Shown piece by piece: positions 53,235 to 62,162 of a stretch of DNA of 64,000 nt. The DNA is from Sphingopyxis terrae subsp. terrae NBRC 15098 (lineage in GTDB: Bacteria; Pseudomonadota; Alphaproteobacteria; Sphingomonadales; Sphingomonadaceae), in contig NZ_CP013342.1 of NCBI RefSeq assembly GCF_001610975.1, positions 1,931,001-1,995,000 on the forward strand, in the 5' to 3' direction. Positions within the stretch are counted from its first letter, which is position 1, and each line of letters begins with the position of its first letter. Made by a program: the position numbers and the translations under genes. Below the pieces are notes generated by a model. It searched no databases and was not told the DNA's origin. It saw nothing but the letters and a program-made list of their open reading frames with translations.

Positions 53235-53978
53235 ATGGACCGTCTCATCTACACCAGCCTCACCGCGATGCGGGGCAGCCAGGCCCGGCAGACGGCGATC
53301 GCCAACAATCTTGCCAATGCTCAGACGCCCGGCTTTCGCGGCGACATGGCGGAGGCGCAGTCGCTCTGGCTTCAGGGCAGCGGCGTCAATGCCCGTGCCA
53401 TGTCGTCGGAGGAAGTGATCGGCGCCGACATGCGCGCCGGTGCGGTATTCGCCACCGGCCGCGACCTCGACGTCGCGGTGACCGGCGACGCGCTTCTCGT
53501 CGTGCAGGCCGAAAATGGCGAAGAAGCCTATACGCGCCGCGGCGATCTGCAGGTTTCGGCGAGCGGGCTGCTCACCACCGGCGACGGCCACCCCGTCCAG
53601 GGGGCGCAGGGCCCGGTGACCATTCCGCCCGCCGACAAGGTCAGCATCGACAGCGAAGGGCGCATCTGGGTCGTGCCCACGGGCGGCGATCCGCAGAACC
53701 CGCAGGAAGTCGACCGACTGCGTCTGACGACCCCCGCGGGATCGGACATCGTCAAGGGGCTCGACAATCTTTTCCGCGTCAAGGGCGGCGGCATCCTGCC
53801 CGACGATCCCGAAGCGCGCGTCGTCACGCGGTCGCTCGAGGGATCGAACGTCGCCGCCACCAGCGCTCTCGTCGAGATGATCGAGGCGAGCCGCAGCTGG
53901 GATTCGCAACTCAAGCTCATCAGCGACGCGCGCGACATGGACAGCGCGACCGCGAACCTGATGCAGCTCCCCCGTTAA
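53235..53978 (+). CDS. flgF: Flagellar proximal/distal rod protein FlgF
   Basis: The 247-residue product shows the rod signature LIYTSLTAMRGSQARQTAIANNLANAQTPGFRGDM, a central domain and the C-terminal VEMIEASRSWDSQLKLISDARDMDSATANLMQL. FlgF is a minor rod subunit between FlgC and FlgG. It starts 32 nt after flgE and ends 12 nt before flgG. Confidence 0.93.
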   Translation: MDRLIYTSLTAMRGSQARQTAIANNLANAQTPGFRGDMAEAQSLWLQGSGVNARAMSSEEVIGADMRAGAVFATGRDLDVAVTGDALLVVQAENGEEAYTRRGDLQVSASGLLTTGDGHPVQGAQGPVTIPPADKVSIDSEGRIWVVPTGGDPQNPQEVDRLRLTTPAGSDIVKGLDNLFRVKGGGILPDDPEARVVTRSLEGSNVAATSALVEMIEASRSWDSQLKLISDARDMDSATANLMQLPR

Positions 53979-53990
53979 GGAGAATAGACA

Positions 53991-54779
53991 ATGAGCTTCG
54001 GTGCCTTGCACGTCGCGCGGACCGGTCTGGATGCCCAGGGCTTCCGGATGCAGGTGATCGCGAACAACCTCGCCAACGTGAACACCACGGGCTTCAAGCG
54101 CGACCGCGCCAATTTCGAAACGCTGGGCTATCAGATGATGACCCAGCCGGGTGCGCCGTCGTCGTCGGAAAACCGCTACGCGACCGGCCTCAACCTCGGC
54201 ACCGGCGTCGAACTGGGTGGCACCGCGCGCATCGATACGCAGGGTTCGCTCAACGCCACGGGCAACGGGCTCGACATGGCGATCGAAGGCGCCGGCTTCT
54301 TTCAGGTGCTGCTGCCCGACGGCCGCACCGGCTATACCCGCGCCGGCAATTTCACCATGTCGGCCGATGGCACGATCGTCACGCCCGACGGCAAGCCGCT
54401 GCAGCCCAACATCCAGGTTCCTGAAGGCGCGACCGGCGTGTCGGTCGGAGCCGACGGCACCGTCTCGGCGACCGTTCCCGGCCAGGCCGAGGCAACCGAG
54501 CTCGGCCGCATCGAAATCGCGCGCTTCGTCAATCCGTCGGGCCTGCAGGCGATCGGCGACAATATGCTCGTCGAAACCGCCGCTTCGGGCGCACCGCAGG
54601 TCGGCGCTGCAGGCGAGGAGGGCCGCGGCATCCTGCGGTCGGGCATGCTCGAAGGATCGAACGTCAATGTCGTCGAGGAACTGGTCGACATGATCGAGAC
54701 GCAGCGCGCCTACGAAGTCAATTCGAAGATGATCCAGGCCACCGACGAGATGATGAAAAATGCCACGCAAACGCTCTAA
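53991..54779 (+). CDS. flgG: Flagellar distal rod protein FlgG
   Basis: The 262-residue product is the major distal rod subunit. It starts MSFGALHVARTGLDAQGFRMQVIANNLANVNTTGFKRDR and ends MIETQRAYEVNSKMIQATDEMMKNATQTL, both diagnostic of FlgG. It overlaps flgH by 20 nt. Preceded by AAGGAGAATAGACA. Confidence 0.96.
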   Translation: MSFGALHVARTGLDAQGFRMQVIANNLANVNTTGFKRDRANFETLGYQMMTQPGAPSSSENRYATGLNLGTGVELGGTARIDTQGSLNATGNGLDMAIEGAGFFQVLLPDGRTGYTRAGNFTMSADGTIVTPDGKPLQPNIQVPEGATGVSVGADGTVSATVPGQAEATELGRIEIARFVNPSGLQAIGDNMLVETAASGAPQVGAAGEEGRGILRSGMLEGSNVNVVEELVDMIETQRAYEVNSKMIQATDEMMKNATQTL

Positions 54780-55443
54780 GGCCCTGCTCCTCGCATCGGC
54801 GCTGCTGCTGCCCTTCGGCACGCTGGCACCGGGCGCTGCGCAGGCGAAGGACAAGCTTGCACCCGACGCCTTTGCCGTCGCGATGCCCGTCGATCCCGCG
54901 CCGCCGCCGACGCCCAACGGTGCAATCTTCCAAGGGGGCTATACGCCGCTCACCTCGGGTGGCCGCGCCGGCCGGGTCGGCGACATCGTCACGATCCAGC
55001 TCGTCGAACGCACCGCGGCGACCAAGAGCAACAGCGCGACGACGCAGCGCGGCGGCAGCATCGGCCTGACCCCGCCATCGACCGGTCCCCTGTCGCTCTT
55101 TTCGCCCAGCGACATCGGCGCGAGCGGCGACCAGCAGTTCAAGGGCAAGGGCGATGCCGCCCAGTCGAACGCGCTGTCGGGCGAGATCAGCGTCACCGTC
55201 GCCGAAGTCTATCCCAACGGGATGATGCTGGTGCGCGGCGAAAAGCTGCTGACGCTCAATCGCGGCGACGAGCGCGTCCAGATCTCTGGCCTCGTGCGGC
55301 CGATCGACATCGGCCCCGACAACCGCGTCCTGTCGACCCGCGTCGCCAACGCGACGATCCGCTACGTCGGCAAGGGCGAGATCGCCCGCGCCAGCAAGCA
55401 GGGCTGGCTGCAGCGTTTCTTCTCGATCATCAGCCCCTTCTGA
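54760..55443 (+). CDS. flgH: Flagellar L-ring protein FlgH
   Basis: A 227-residue outer-membrane ring protein. The N-terminal signal (LLLASALLLPFGTLAPGAAQA) has no clear lipobox cysteine, unlike E. coli FlgH, a lipoprotein. The mature domain has GRVGDIVTIQLVERTAATKSNS, GDAAQSNALSGEISVTVAEVYPNGMMLVRGEKLLTLN and a C-terminal VANATIRYVGKGEIARASKQGWLQRFF. It lets the rod pass through the outer membrane. Confidence 0.94.
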   Translation: MPRKRSKALLLASALLLPFGTLAPGAAQAKDKLAPDAFAVAMPVDPAPPPTPNGAIFQGGYTPLTSGGRAGRVGDIVTIQLVERTAATKSNSATTQRGGSIGLTPPSTGPLSLFSPSDIGASGDQQFKGKGDAAQSNALSGEISVTVAEVYPNGMMLVRGEKLLTLNRGDERVQISGLVRPIDIGPDNRVLSTRVANATIRYVGKGEIARASKQGWLQRFFSIISPF

Positions 55444-55466
55444 ACGCCTTTTTAAAGGATAGTGCC

Positions 55467-56579
55467 GTGACCAAGCGTCCCACCCTTCTCGCCCTCTTCC
55501 TCCTGCTGATCGCGGGCTTCGCCTTCGCGGCGCCGGCGTCGGCCGAGCGGATCAAGGACATGGGCCAGTTCCAGGGCCTGCGCGCCAACCAGCTTACCGG
55601 CTATGGCATCGTCGTGGGCCTCGCCGGAACGGGCGACGACAGCCTCGATTATTCGACGCTAGGGATGAAGGGCGCAATGTCGCGCTTTGGCATGACGCTT
55701 CCTGCAGGGGTTAACCCGGCGCTCAAAAATGCGGCTGCGGTGATGGTCACCGCCGAACTTCCGCCCTTTTCCAAGCCTGGTCAACGGCTCGACATCACCG
55801 TGTCGGCGATCGGCAAGGCCAAGAGCCTGCGCGGCGGCACGCTGGTGCTTGCGCCGCTCTATGGCGCGGACGGACAGATTTACGCGATGGCGCAGGGCAA
55901 CCTCGTCATCGGCGGTCTGGGGGTCGACGCCGCCGACGGTTCCAAGCTGACGGTCAATGTGCCGTCGAGCGGACGGATCGCCGGCGGCGCGACAGTCGAG
56001 CGCGCGGTCGATACGGGATTTGCCTATGGCGACCAGCTGACCTTCAACCTCCACCAGTTCGATGCGACCAACGCGCAGCGCGTAACCGATGCGATCAACC
56101 GTGCGGTCGGGCCGGGTGCGGCGACGATGCTCGATGGTGCGAGCATCTCGATTCGCGCCGGCGGCAGCGGCGACGATCGCATGCGCCTGATGTCCCGAAT
56201 CGAGAATCTCGAGGTTATCCGCGCCGAACCGCCCGCCAGAGTCATTGTTAATGCGCGCACCGGAACGGTCGTTATCAACGGTGCGGTTCGGGTCGGCACC
56301 GCGGCGGTGACGCAGGGCAAGCTCTCCGTCTCGGTCAAGGAATCGCCCACGGTGGTGCAGCCTGCACCGTTCAGCCGCGGGGAAACGACGGTCGAACAGT
56401 CGAGCGAGATCGGCGTCGACCAGGAATATCGTCCGGTGATGATGGTGAAGCCCACCGCATCGCTTTCCGAGCTCGTCGATGCGATCAATCGCATGGGCGT
56501 TCCTCCCGGCGACCTTGTCGCCATCCTCGAGGCGCTGAGCCAGGCCGGCGCGCTCACTGCGGAACTGGTGATCATATGA
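55467..56579 (+). CDS. flgI: Flagellar P-ring protein FlgI
   Basis: The 370-residue periplasmic ring protein has a signal peptide (LLALFLLLIAGFAFAAPASA), then RIKDMGQFQGLRANQLTGYGIVVGLAGTGD and the C-terminal GRVGTAAVTQGKLSVSVKES with a closing MGVPPGDLVAILEALSQAGALTAELVII. GTG start at 55467. It surrounds the rod in the peptidoglycan layer and depends on FlgA. Confidence 0.96.
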   Translation: MTKRPTLLALFLLLIAGFAFAAPASAERIKDMGQFQGLRANQLTGYGIVVGLAGTGDDSLDYSTLGMKGAMSRFGMTLPAGVNPALKNAAAVMVTAELPPFSKPGQRLDITVSAIGKAKSLRGGTLVLAPLYGADGQIYAMAQGNLVIGGLGVDAADGSKLTVNVPSSGRIAGGATVERAVDTGFAYGDQLTFNLHQFDATNAQRVTDAINRAVGPGAATMLDGASISIRAGGSGDDRMRLMSRIENLEVIRAEPPARVIVNARTGTVVINGAVRVGTAAVTQGKLSVSVKESPTVVQPAPFSRGETTVEQSSEIGVDQEYRPVMMVKPTASLSELVDAINRMGVPPGDLVAILEALSQAGALTAELVII

Positions 56580-56869
56580 CGACACCTCTTTCTTCGATCG
56601 GCGCCCCCGCCGCCAGCGCCGCCCCCGGCAGCGGCGACGGCGGACTGCGCAAGGCGGCCGAATCCTTCGAGGCAGTCATCCTGCGTCAACTCCTCTCGTC
56701 GATGCGGCAGGCCAAGCTGGGCGACGACATCTTCGGATCGAGTGCGACTGACAATTTCCGCGAAATGGCCGACGCCAAGACCGCGGACAGCATTGCCTCA
56801 ATGCGCCAGTTCGGCATCGCCGACATGGTCGAGGCGCAGTTCCGCGCCCGGGTCGGAGGCGCGCAGTGA
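56576..56869 (+). CDS. flgJ: Rod-binding protein FlgJ (N-terminal domain only)
   Basis: A 97-residue protein with the rod-binding FlgJ-N motif AAESFEAVILRQLLSSMRQAKLGDDIFGSSATDNFREMADAKTADSIASM. The C-terminal glucosaminidase domain of enterobacterial FlgJ is absent, as in most alphaproteobacteria. A separate SLT transglycosylase gene in the same cluster probably supplies the wall-cutting function. It shares ATGA with flgI and GTGA with flgK. Confidence 0.9.
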   Translation: MTTPLSSIGAPAASAAPGSGDGGLRKAAESFEAVILRQLLSSMRQAKLGDDIFGSSATDNFREMADAKTADSIASMRQFGIADMVEAQFRARVGGAQ

Positions 56870-58194
56870 GCGACCTTCTCAATATCGGCGCCAGCGGCCT
56901 GCGCGCCTATTCGCGCGCGCTGTCGACGATCGGCGACAATATCGCCAACGCGCAGACGCCCGGCTATGCGCGGCGTACACTTGAACTGGTCGAGAATCAG
57001 GCGGCGAGCAACATGCCGCTCTATCGCAGTTCGATCAAGCCGGGCGGCGTGGCGATCCAGGGCGTGACGCGCTCGGTCGACCAGTGGCTCATTCAGGATT
57101 CGCGCATTTCGTCGGGCGACGCCGAGCGCTCGGCGACCAAACTCGACTGGATGAACAAGGTCGAGGCCGCAATGAGCGACGATTCGAACGGGATCGCGAC
57201 CGGGCTGGGCAAGCTGTTCAACACTGCCGATCTGCTCACCGCCGATCCGTCGAACCCGACGCTGCGGGCGCAGTTTCTGCAATCGGTCGACGATGTCGCG
57301 TCGGGCTTCCGCACCGCGGCGGGCCAGCTTTCGAGCATGGCCGACGGGATTTCGAGCGCCGCGGCGGGCGAAGTCGATAGCTTCAACACCAATTTGAACG
57401 CCCTCGAACAGATCAACATCGGGCTGCGCAAGGCGCGCCCGGGATCGACCAACGAGGCATCGCTGCTCGACGAGCGCGACCGGTTGCTCGACGAGCTTTC
57501 GACGCAGGCCGGCGTCACCGCGAGTTTCGACAGCCATGGCGCGGTGACGCTGACCGCAACGGCGACCGGCGATACGCTGGTCGGCGGCGGCGTCGTGACG
57601 CCGATTTCGGTCAGCGCTGCGGCCGACGGCCGGCTGTCCTACAGTATCGGCGGATCGCCGTTCACGACCGCGACGGGCTCGCTCGCCGGACTGGCTGAGG
57701 CGGCGAACCATGTCGCTGACCAGCGCGCAGGGCTCGACACCATGTCGGCGCAGTTCGCGAACCAGGTCAATGCCGCGCACCAGGCGGGCGTCGATGCCAA
57801 TGGCAATCCGGGCCAGCCGCTGTTCGCTGGCGTCGGCAGCGCTGCGACACTGGCCGCGGCGCCGTTGACGACCGCACAGGTCGCGGCGGCCGATGCGACG
57901 AGCAGCAACGGCAATATGCTTGCGATCGGCGGGATGCGCGGGTCGAACGATCCCGAAAGCGCCTGGGCGGCGCATATGGCGACGCAGGCGCAGGCGACCG
58001 CATCGGCGCGCGCGCAGGACGCCGCTGCGACGACCCGCCGCGACGCCGCCTCGGCGGCACGCAGCGCGGTCAGCGAAATCGATCTCGACCGCGAGGCGGC
58101 CGATCTGCTGCGTTTCCAGCAAGCCTATTCGGCGGCGGCGCGCACGATCCAGGTCGCGCGCGACACGATGCAGGCGCTGCTGAACGCGGTGTAG
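56866..58194 (+). CDS. flgK: Hook-filament junction protein FlgK (HAP1)
   Basis: The 442-residue protein starts at GTG 56866 with LLNIGASGLRAYSRALSTIGDNIANAQTPGYARRTLEL and ends LDREAADLLRFQQAYSAAARTIQVARDTMQALLNAV, typical of FlgK. It is shorter than the ~547 residues of E. coli, with a reduced central domain. It joins hook and filament and is exported with the FlgN-like chaperone. Confidence 0.94.
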   Translation: MSDLLNIGASGLRAYSRALSTIGDNIANAQTPGYARRTLELVENQAASNMPLYRSSIKPGGVAIQGVTRSVDQWLIQDSRISSGDAERSATKLDWMNKVEAAMSDDSNGIATGLGKLFNTADLLTADPSNPTLRAQFLQSVDDVASGFRTAAGQLSSMADGISSAAAGEVDSFNTNLNALEQINIGLRKARPGSTNEASLLDERDRLLDELSTQAGVTASFDSHGAVTLTATATGDTLVGGGVVTPISVSAAADGRLSYSIGGSPFTTATGSLAGLAEAANHVADQRAGLDTMSAQFANQVNAAHQAGVDANGNPGQPLFAGVGSAATLAAAPLTTAQVAAADATSSNGNMLAIGGMRGSNDPESAWAAHMATQAQATASARAQDAAATTRRDAASAARSAVSEIDLDREAADLLRFQQAYSAAARTIQVARDTMQALLNAV

Positions 58195-58233
58195 GCGAAG
58201 GATTTGGGGCCATGAGCCACAAGGGGCAGAACG

Positions 58234-59064
58234 ATGATTAACGCCACCGGCAACCGCATGACGCGCGAGATCGCGCGCCAGTCAAAGCTCGCCGAACAGA
58301 TCGAAAAGCTGCAGATCCAGGTTTCGACCGGCAAGCGGCTCCAGCGCATGTCCGACGATGTCGTGGCGTCGAAACGGATCGCGACGATCGGCAAGACCCA
58401 GGCGGCGATGGACACCTGGGCGACCAACATCAACACCGGCAAGGCGCTCGCTGCGCAGGCCGACGGTGTTCTGCAATCGACGAGCGATCTGCTCACCCGC
58501 GCTCGGGAACTCACGCTCAATGCGGCGAGCGGCACCGCGAGTCCGGCGGATCGCGCGACGATCGCCGCGGAATTGAGCGCGATTGCCGACCAGATCGACG
58601 GGCTGGCCGCGACGCGCGATGCGAACGGCGAACCGCTTTTCGCAACCGGCAATGCGCGCGCAATGCGGTTCGATTCGGACACGGTATTCGTCCCGGTGCC
58701 ATCTGCGGCCGATGCCCTGGCCGTCAGCGGGACGAGCCTGTCGACTTTCGTCCGCGATGCCGCGGCCGCGGTGGCGGCAGGCGACAAGACGGCGATGGGT
58801 GGGGCGATGACCGCTCTCGACACCGCAATCAACCACACCGCAGACCAGAACGCGGCCATAGGCCTCGGCGCCGGCCGCCTCGAGCGGATCGGCGACAGTC
58901 TTGCGGCGCGCGGCGTGACGCTGGCCGATGAACGCTCGTCGGTCGAGGATACCGATCTTTCGGTTGCGATCGCGCAGCTCAACGCTGCCGATTTGACGCT
59001 CGGCGCCGCGCAGGCGGCCTTTGCCAAGATCAACCGGCAGAGTTTGTTCGATCTTTTGAGCTGA
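58234..59064 (+). CDS. flgL: Hook-filament junction protein FlgL (HAP3)
   Basis: The 276-residue product resembles flagellin ends: N-terminal QSKLAEQIEKLQIQVSTGKRLQRMSDDVVASKRIATI and C-terminal SVEDTDLSVAIAQLNAADLTLGAAQAAFAKINRQSLFDLL. Last gene of the flgB-L operon, separated from motA by a 93-nt gap with a sigma-28 promoter. Confidence 0.92.
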   Translation: MINATGNRMTREIARQSKLAEQIEKLQIQVSTGKRLQRMSDDVVASKRIATIGKTQAAMDTWATNINTGKALAAQADGVLQSTSDLLTRARELTLNAASGTASPADRATIAAELSAIADQIDGLAATRDANGEPLFATGNARAMRFDSDTVFVPVPSAADALAVSGTSLSTFVRDAAAAVAAGDKTAMGGAMTALDTAINHTADQNAAIGLGAGRLERIGDSLAARGVTLADERSSVEDTDLSVAIAQLNAADLTLGAAQAAFAKINRQSLFDLLS

Positions 59065-59070
59065 GCGGCC

Positions 59071-59097
59071 TCAAGTTTCCGGCGCCGCTGCCGTTAA
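59071..59097 (+). promoter_or_regulatory. Sigma-28 (FliA) promoter of motAB
   Basis: TCAAGTTT-N11-GCCGTTAA matches the FliA consensus TAAAGTTT-N11-GCCGATAA with two changes and exact spacing. It lies 60 nt upstream of the motA ATG, just after the flgL stop. Confidence 0.85.
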
Positions 59098-59157
59098 GCA
59101 TAAGAGACGTCCCTGTTTAGGCGGACCCCGGGCGGGTCCGGATGGAGTTGAGCGCGC

Positions 59158-60021
59158 ATGTTTCCCGTAATCGGCATCGTCGTACTGATCCTGCTGGTGT
59201 TCGGGGGTTTTGCGCTGACGGGCGGCAATCTTGGTCCCGTCATGCACGCGCTGCCGCACGAAATGCTCATCATCGGCGGCGCCGCAGTCGGATCGCTGAT
59301 CATCGGCAATTCGGGCGCCGACCTGAAGGCGCTCGCCGGCGGGCTCGGCAAGGTGTTCAAGGGGCCGCAGTACAAGAAGCAGGATTATCTCGACGTCATC
59401 CTGCTCGTGTCCTCGCTGATGAAGATGATGCGCACCGAAGGCCCGGTCGCGGTCGAACCGCATATCGAAGACCCCAAAAGCTCCCCCATCTTCCAGCAAT
59501 ATCCCAGGCTGCTCAAGGACAGCACGCTCGTCCACCTGATCTGCGATACGTTGCGCCTGGTCGTCGTGTCGTCGGGAACGCTCGATCCGCACGCGGTCGA
59601 GGACGTGATGGACAATGCGGTGAAGAACCACCACCACCACGCGATGAAGCCGGCCGACGGCTTGCAGAATCTCGCCGACGCGCTCCCCGCGCTCGGCATC
59701 GTCGCGGCGGTGCTTGGCGTGGTGAAGACGATGGGCTCGATCGACAAGCCGCCGGAAATTCTGGGCGGAATGATCGGTTCGGCGCTCGTCGGCACCTTCC
59801 TCGGCGTGTTGCTCGCCTACGGGCTCGTCGGCCCGTTCGCGACGCGCGCGAAAAGCGTGATCGAAAGCGACGGCGCCATCTATCACACGGTGAAGCAGCT
59901 CATCATCGCATCGCTCCACGGCCACCCGCAGCCGCTCGTCATCGAAGCAGCGCGTTCGGGTGTCGAACATTCGAACCAGCCGAGCTTCGCCGAGGTCTTT
60001 GACGGAATGCGGGGCCGCTGA
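59158..60021 (+). CDS. motA: Flagellar motor stator protein MotA
   Basis: The 287-residue stator subunit has four membrane helices (VIGIVVLILLVFGGFALTGG; MLIIGGAAVGSLIIG; ALPALGIVAAVLGVVKTMGSI; LGGMIGSALVGTFLGVLLAYGLVGPF), the conserved ion-channel Pro in ADALPALGIVAAV and a cytoplasmic loop between helices 2 and 3. It forms the ion path with MotB. Overlaps motB by one base (TGATG). Confidence 0.95.
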   Translation: MFPVIGIVVLILLVFGGFALTGGNLGPVMHALPHEMLIIGGAAVGSLIIGNSGADLKALAGGLGKVFKGPQYKKQDYLDVILLVSSLMKMMRTEGPVAVEPHIEDPKSSPIFQQYPRLLKDSTLVHLICDTLRLVVVSSGTLDPHAVEDVMDNAVKNHHHHAMKPADGLQNLADALPALGIVAAVLGVVKTMGSIDKPPEILGGMIGSALVGTFLGVLLAYGLVGPFATRAKSVIESDGAIYHTVKQLIIASLHGHPQPLVIEAARSGVEHSNQPSFAEVFDGMRGR

Positions 60022-60881
60022 TGGCCGCGCGTCCCAACACGCCGCCGCGGCCGATCATCGTCAAAAAGGTGATCGAGGGGGGCCATGGCGGCCACCATGG
60101 CGGTGCGTGGAAGGTCGCCTATGCCGACTTCGTGACCGCGATGATGGCCTTCTTCCTGCTCATGTGGCTGCTCGGCGCCACCACCGAAAAGCAGCGCAAG
60201 GCGCTTGCCGACTATTTCGCGCCGACGATCGTCCAGACCAAGCAGGAAAGCGCCGGGTCCAACGGCATGTTCGGCGGCGATTCGATCGTTTCGGCCGACA
60301 ATTATCCGCATCGCGCCGGGCAGACGGGAACGCGGTCGATCACGATCCCGCGCGACGTTGTCGGCGGACCCAAAGAGGCTTCGGGCCGCGAACAGGAAAC
60401 CAAGAAGTTCCAGCAGGTCGCGAAATCGCTCGCCGAGCGCGTCCAGCGCAAGGGTGATCTGCGCCGCCTCGCGCGCAACCTGCGCTTTACCCAGACCATC
60501 GACGGCATGCGCATCGACGTCGTCGACGATGCCGACTTCTCGATGTTCACGATGGGAACGAGCCAGCTCACCCCTGAAGGCGTGCGGCTGTTCCAGGAAG
60601 TGGCCGAGGCGATCGGGGGCGTGCCGAACCAGCTGATGATCCGCGGTCACACTGATGCGGCACCCTGGTCGGCAGGCGCGGGCACCAACAACTGGCGGCT
60701 GTCGGTCGACCGGGCGGAGGTGGTGCGCAACTATCTCCAGTTCCGCGGGATCGATTCAAACCGCTTCTCGCGCATTGAAGGGGTCGCCGATCGCGAACCC
60801 TATGTCCCGTCGAATCGCTTCGACCCGCGCAACCGGCGCATTTCGATCACGCTCGGCTGGGGCAGCGCGGCCAAATATTAG
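60021..60881 (+). CDS. motB: Flagellar motor stator protein MotB
   Basis: The 286-residue stator subunit has one N-terminal helix with the ion-carrying Asp36 in WKVAYADFVTAMMAFFLLMWL, the H+-type MotB form, then a plug/linker and a periplasmic OmpA-like peptidoglycan-binding domain (NQLMIRGHTDAAPWSAGAGTNNWRLSVDRAEVVRNYL). It anchors the stator to peptidoglycan. Confidence 0.95.
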   Translation: MAARPNTPPRPIIVKKVIEGGHGGHHGGAWKVAYADFVTAMMAFFLLMWLLGATTEKQRKALADYFAPTIVQTKQESAGSNGMFGGDSIVSADNYPHRAGQTGTRSITIPRDVVGGPKEASGREQETKKFQQVAKSLAERVQRKGDLRRLARNLRFTQTIDGMRIDVVDDADFSMFTMGTSQLTPEGVRLFQEVAEAIGGVPNQLMIRGHTDAAPWSAGAGTNNWRLSVDRAEVVRNYLQFRGIDSNRFSRIEGVADREPYVPSNRFDPRNRRISITLGWGSAAKY

Positions 60882-60951
60882 TGCCAGATTGGCAGTAAGA
60901 TAAATCCTTAACAGCGCAATTGCGCCACCATTGCTACCATATTGGCAATAA
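60882..60951 (+). promoter_or_regulatory. Repeat-rich control region upstream of the sigma-54 activator
   Basis: The 155-nt region between motB and the activator gene is AT-rich. It holds TGCCA-GAT-TGGCA (60882-60894), a perfect GCGCAATTGCGC palindrome (60914-60925), and ATTGGCARTAA twice (60888 and 60941) spaced by 53 nt, about five helical turns. This looks like an operator array, but the binding protein is unknown. Confidence 0.55.
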
Positions 60952-61036
60952 CGCTTTATTTTCAATGGGTTGTAATAGTCTGGATAATCTTTCGTTTACC
61001 ATTTTCCTCAATCTCTCGGCTCATCGGAAAGGCGCC

Positions 61037-62131
61037 ATGGGGGGCGCCATGGAGACGAAAATGACTGAGGTGGGGCAGAACAAGGGCAATAACGCAGCGC
61101 TCGAAGCGCTGATCATCGGCAACAGCCCGGCGGTCAGCCAGCTGCGCGAGATGATCCGCCGGGTGGCGCGATCGAACGCCTCGGTCATGCTGTGCGGTCC
61201 ATCGGGATCGGGCAAGGAACTGGTTGCCCGCGCCATCCACGACGAAGGCGTCCGCGCTGGCAAGGCCTTCGCCGCAATCAACTGCGGTGCTATCCCCAGC
61301 GAACTCATCGAATCCGAACTTTTCGGTCACGAAAAGGGCTCGTTCACTGGCGCCACGGCGCGCCGTATCGGTCATTTCGAAGTCGCCAGCGGCGGTACGC
61401 TCTTCCTCGACGAAATCGGCGACATGCGCTTCGACATGCAGGTCAAGCTGCTCCGCGTGCTCGAGGAACGCACCATCGTTCGCGTCGGCAGCAGCGAGGT
61501 CCGCCCGGTCGATGTCCGCGTCATTTCGGCCACGCACCAGGATCTGGGCGCGGCGATCGCCGAGGGCAAATTCCGCGAAGATCTTTTCTTCCGCCTGGGC
61601 GTCGTCGTCCTGCAGGTGCCGAGTCTCGCAAGCCGCGTCGAGGATATTCCCGCGCTGATCCGCCATTTCCAGCGCAAGATGCCGGCCGACGCCAAGTGCC
61701 GCTATGATGACGCTGCGATCGCGATGCTGATGCAGCATCGCTGGCCGGGCAATGTCCGCGAACTGCGTAACTTCGTCGAGCGTGCCAGCGTCCTGTTCGG
61801 CGGAGAAACGCTCGGCTGCGACGATGTCGCGATGCTTTTGAACCCCACCGCAGCGCTGGCACCGCGGCCGATCCTCCCCACGGGTACGGTCGCGGTACCA
61901 GCCGGCGGGCTGGACATCCCGGCGGCCGCCGGCGCGCAGGCGAAAAAGCCCGCGCCGGGTCAGCCGATCGACCTCAAGCGCGAGATCGAGACGATCGAAC
62001 TGGAACAGATTCACGTCGCGCTCGACCTTGCCGACGGCATCATTTCGGAGGCTGCCCGCCTCCTGTCGCTCAAGCGCACGACGCTGATCGAAAAGATGCG
62101 CAAATATGGAGTTCAGCAGCAGGCCGCCTGA
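61037..62131 (+). CDS. Sigma-54-dependent flagellar activator (FlbD/FleQ-like, no receiver domain)
   Basis: A ~364-residue bacterial enhancer-binding protein. The AAA+ domain starts after a short N-terminal part with Walker A GPSGSGKELVA. The sigma-54 contact loop is GSFTGA (A to S change in GAFTGA), Walker B is LFLDEIGDM, and the R-finger region is HRWPGNVRELRNF. A Fis-like HTH closes it (GIISEAARLLSLKRTTLIEKMRKYGV). No receiver or sensory domain is present, so activity must be set by expression level or by a partner. It is the likely activator of the three sigma-54 promoters here. Start uncertain (61037, 61049 or 61061). Confidence 0.9.
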   Translation: MGGAMETKMTEVGQNKGNNAALEALIIGNSPAVSQLREMIRRVARSNASVMLCGPSGSGKELVARAIHDEGVRAGKAFAAINCGAIPSELIESELFGHEKGSFTGATARRIGHFEVASGGTLFLDEIGDMRFDMQVKLLRVLEERTIVRVGSSEVRPVDVRVISATHQDLGAAIAEGKFREDLFFRLGVVVLQVPSLASRVEDIPALIRHFQRKMPADAKCRYDDAAIAMLMQHRWPGNVRELRNFVERASVLFGGETLGCDDVAMLLNPTAALAPRPILPTGTVAVPAGGLDIPAAAGAQAKKPAPGQPIDLKREIETIELEQIHVALDLADGIISEAARLLSLKRTTLIEKMRKYGVQQQAA

Positions 62132-62162
62132 AAACTACCCCACCAGTTTCGGCGCCGCTGAA

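Noticed and set aside
60941..60957. TGGCAA-TAACG-CTTT upstream of the activator gene as sigma-54 promoter
   Set aside because: Only the TGGCA part fits; the -12 TTGC is absent. It is better described as part of the ATTGGCARTAA repeat.
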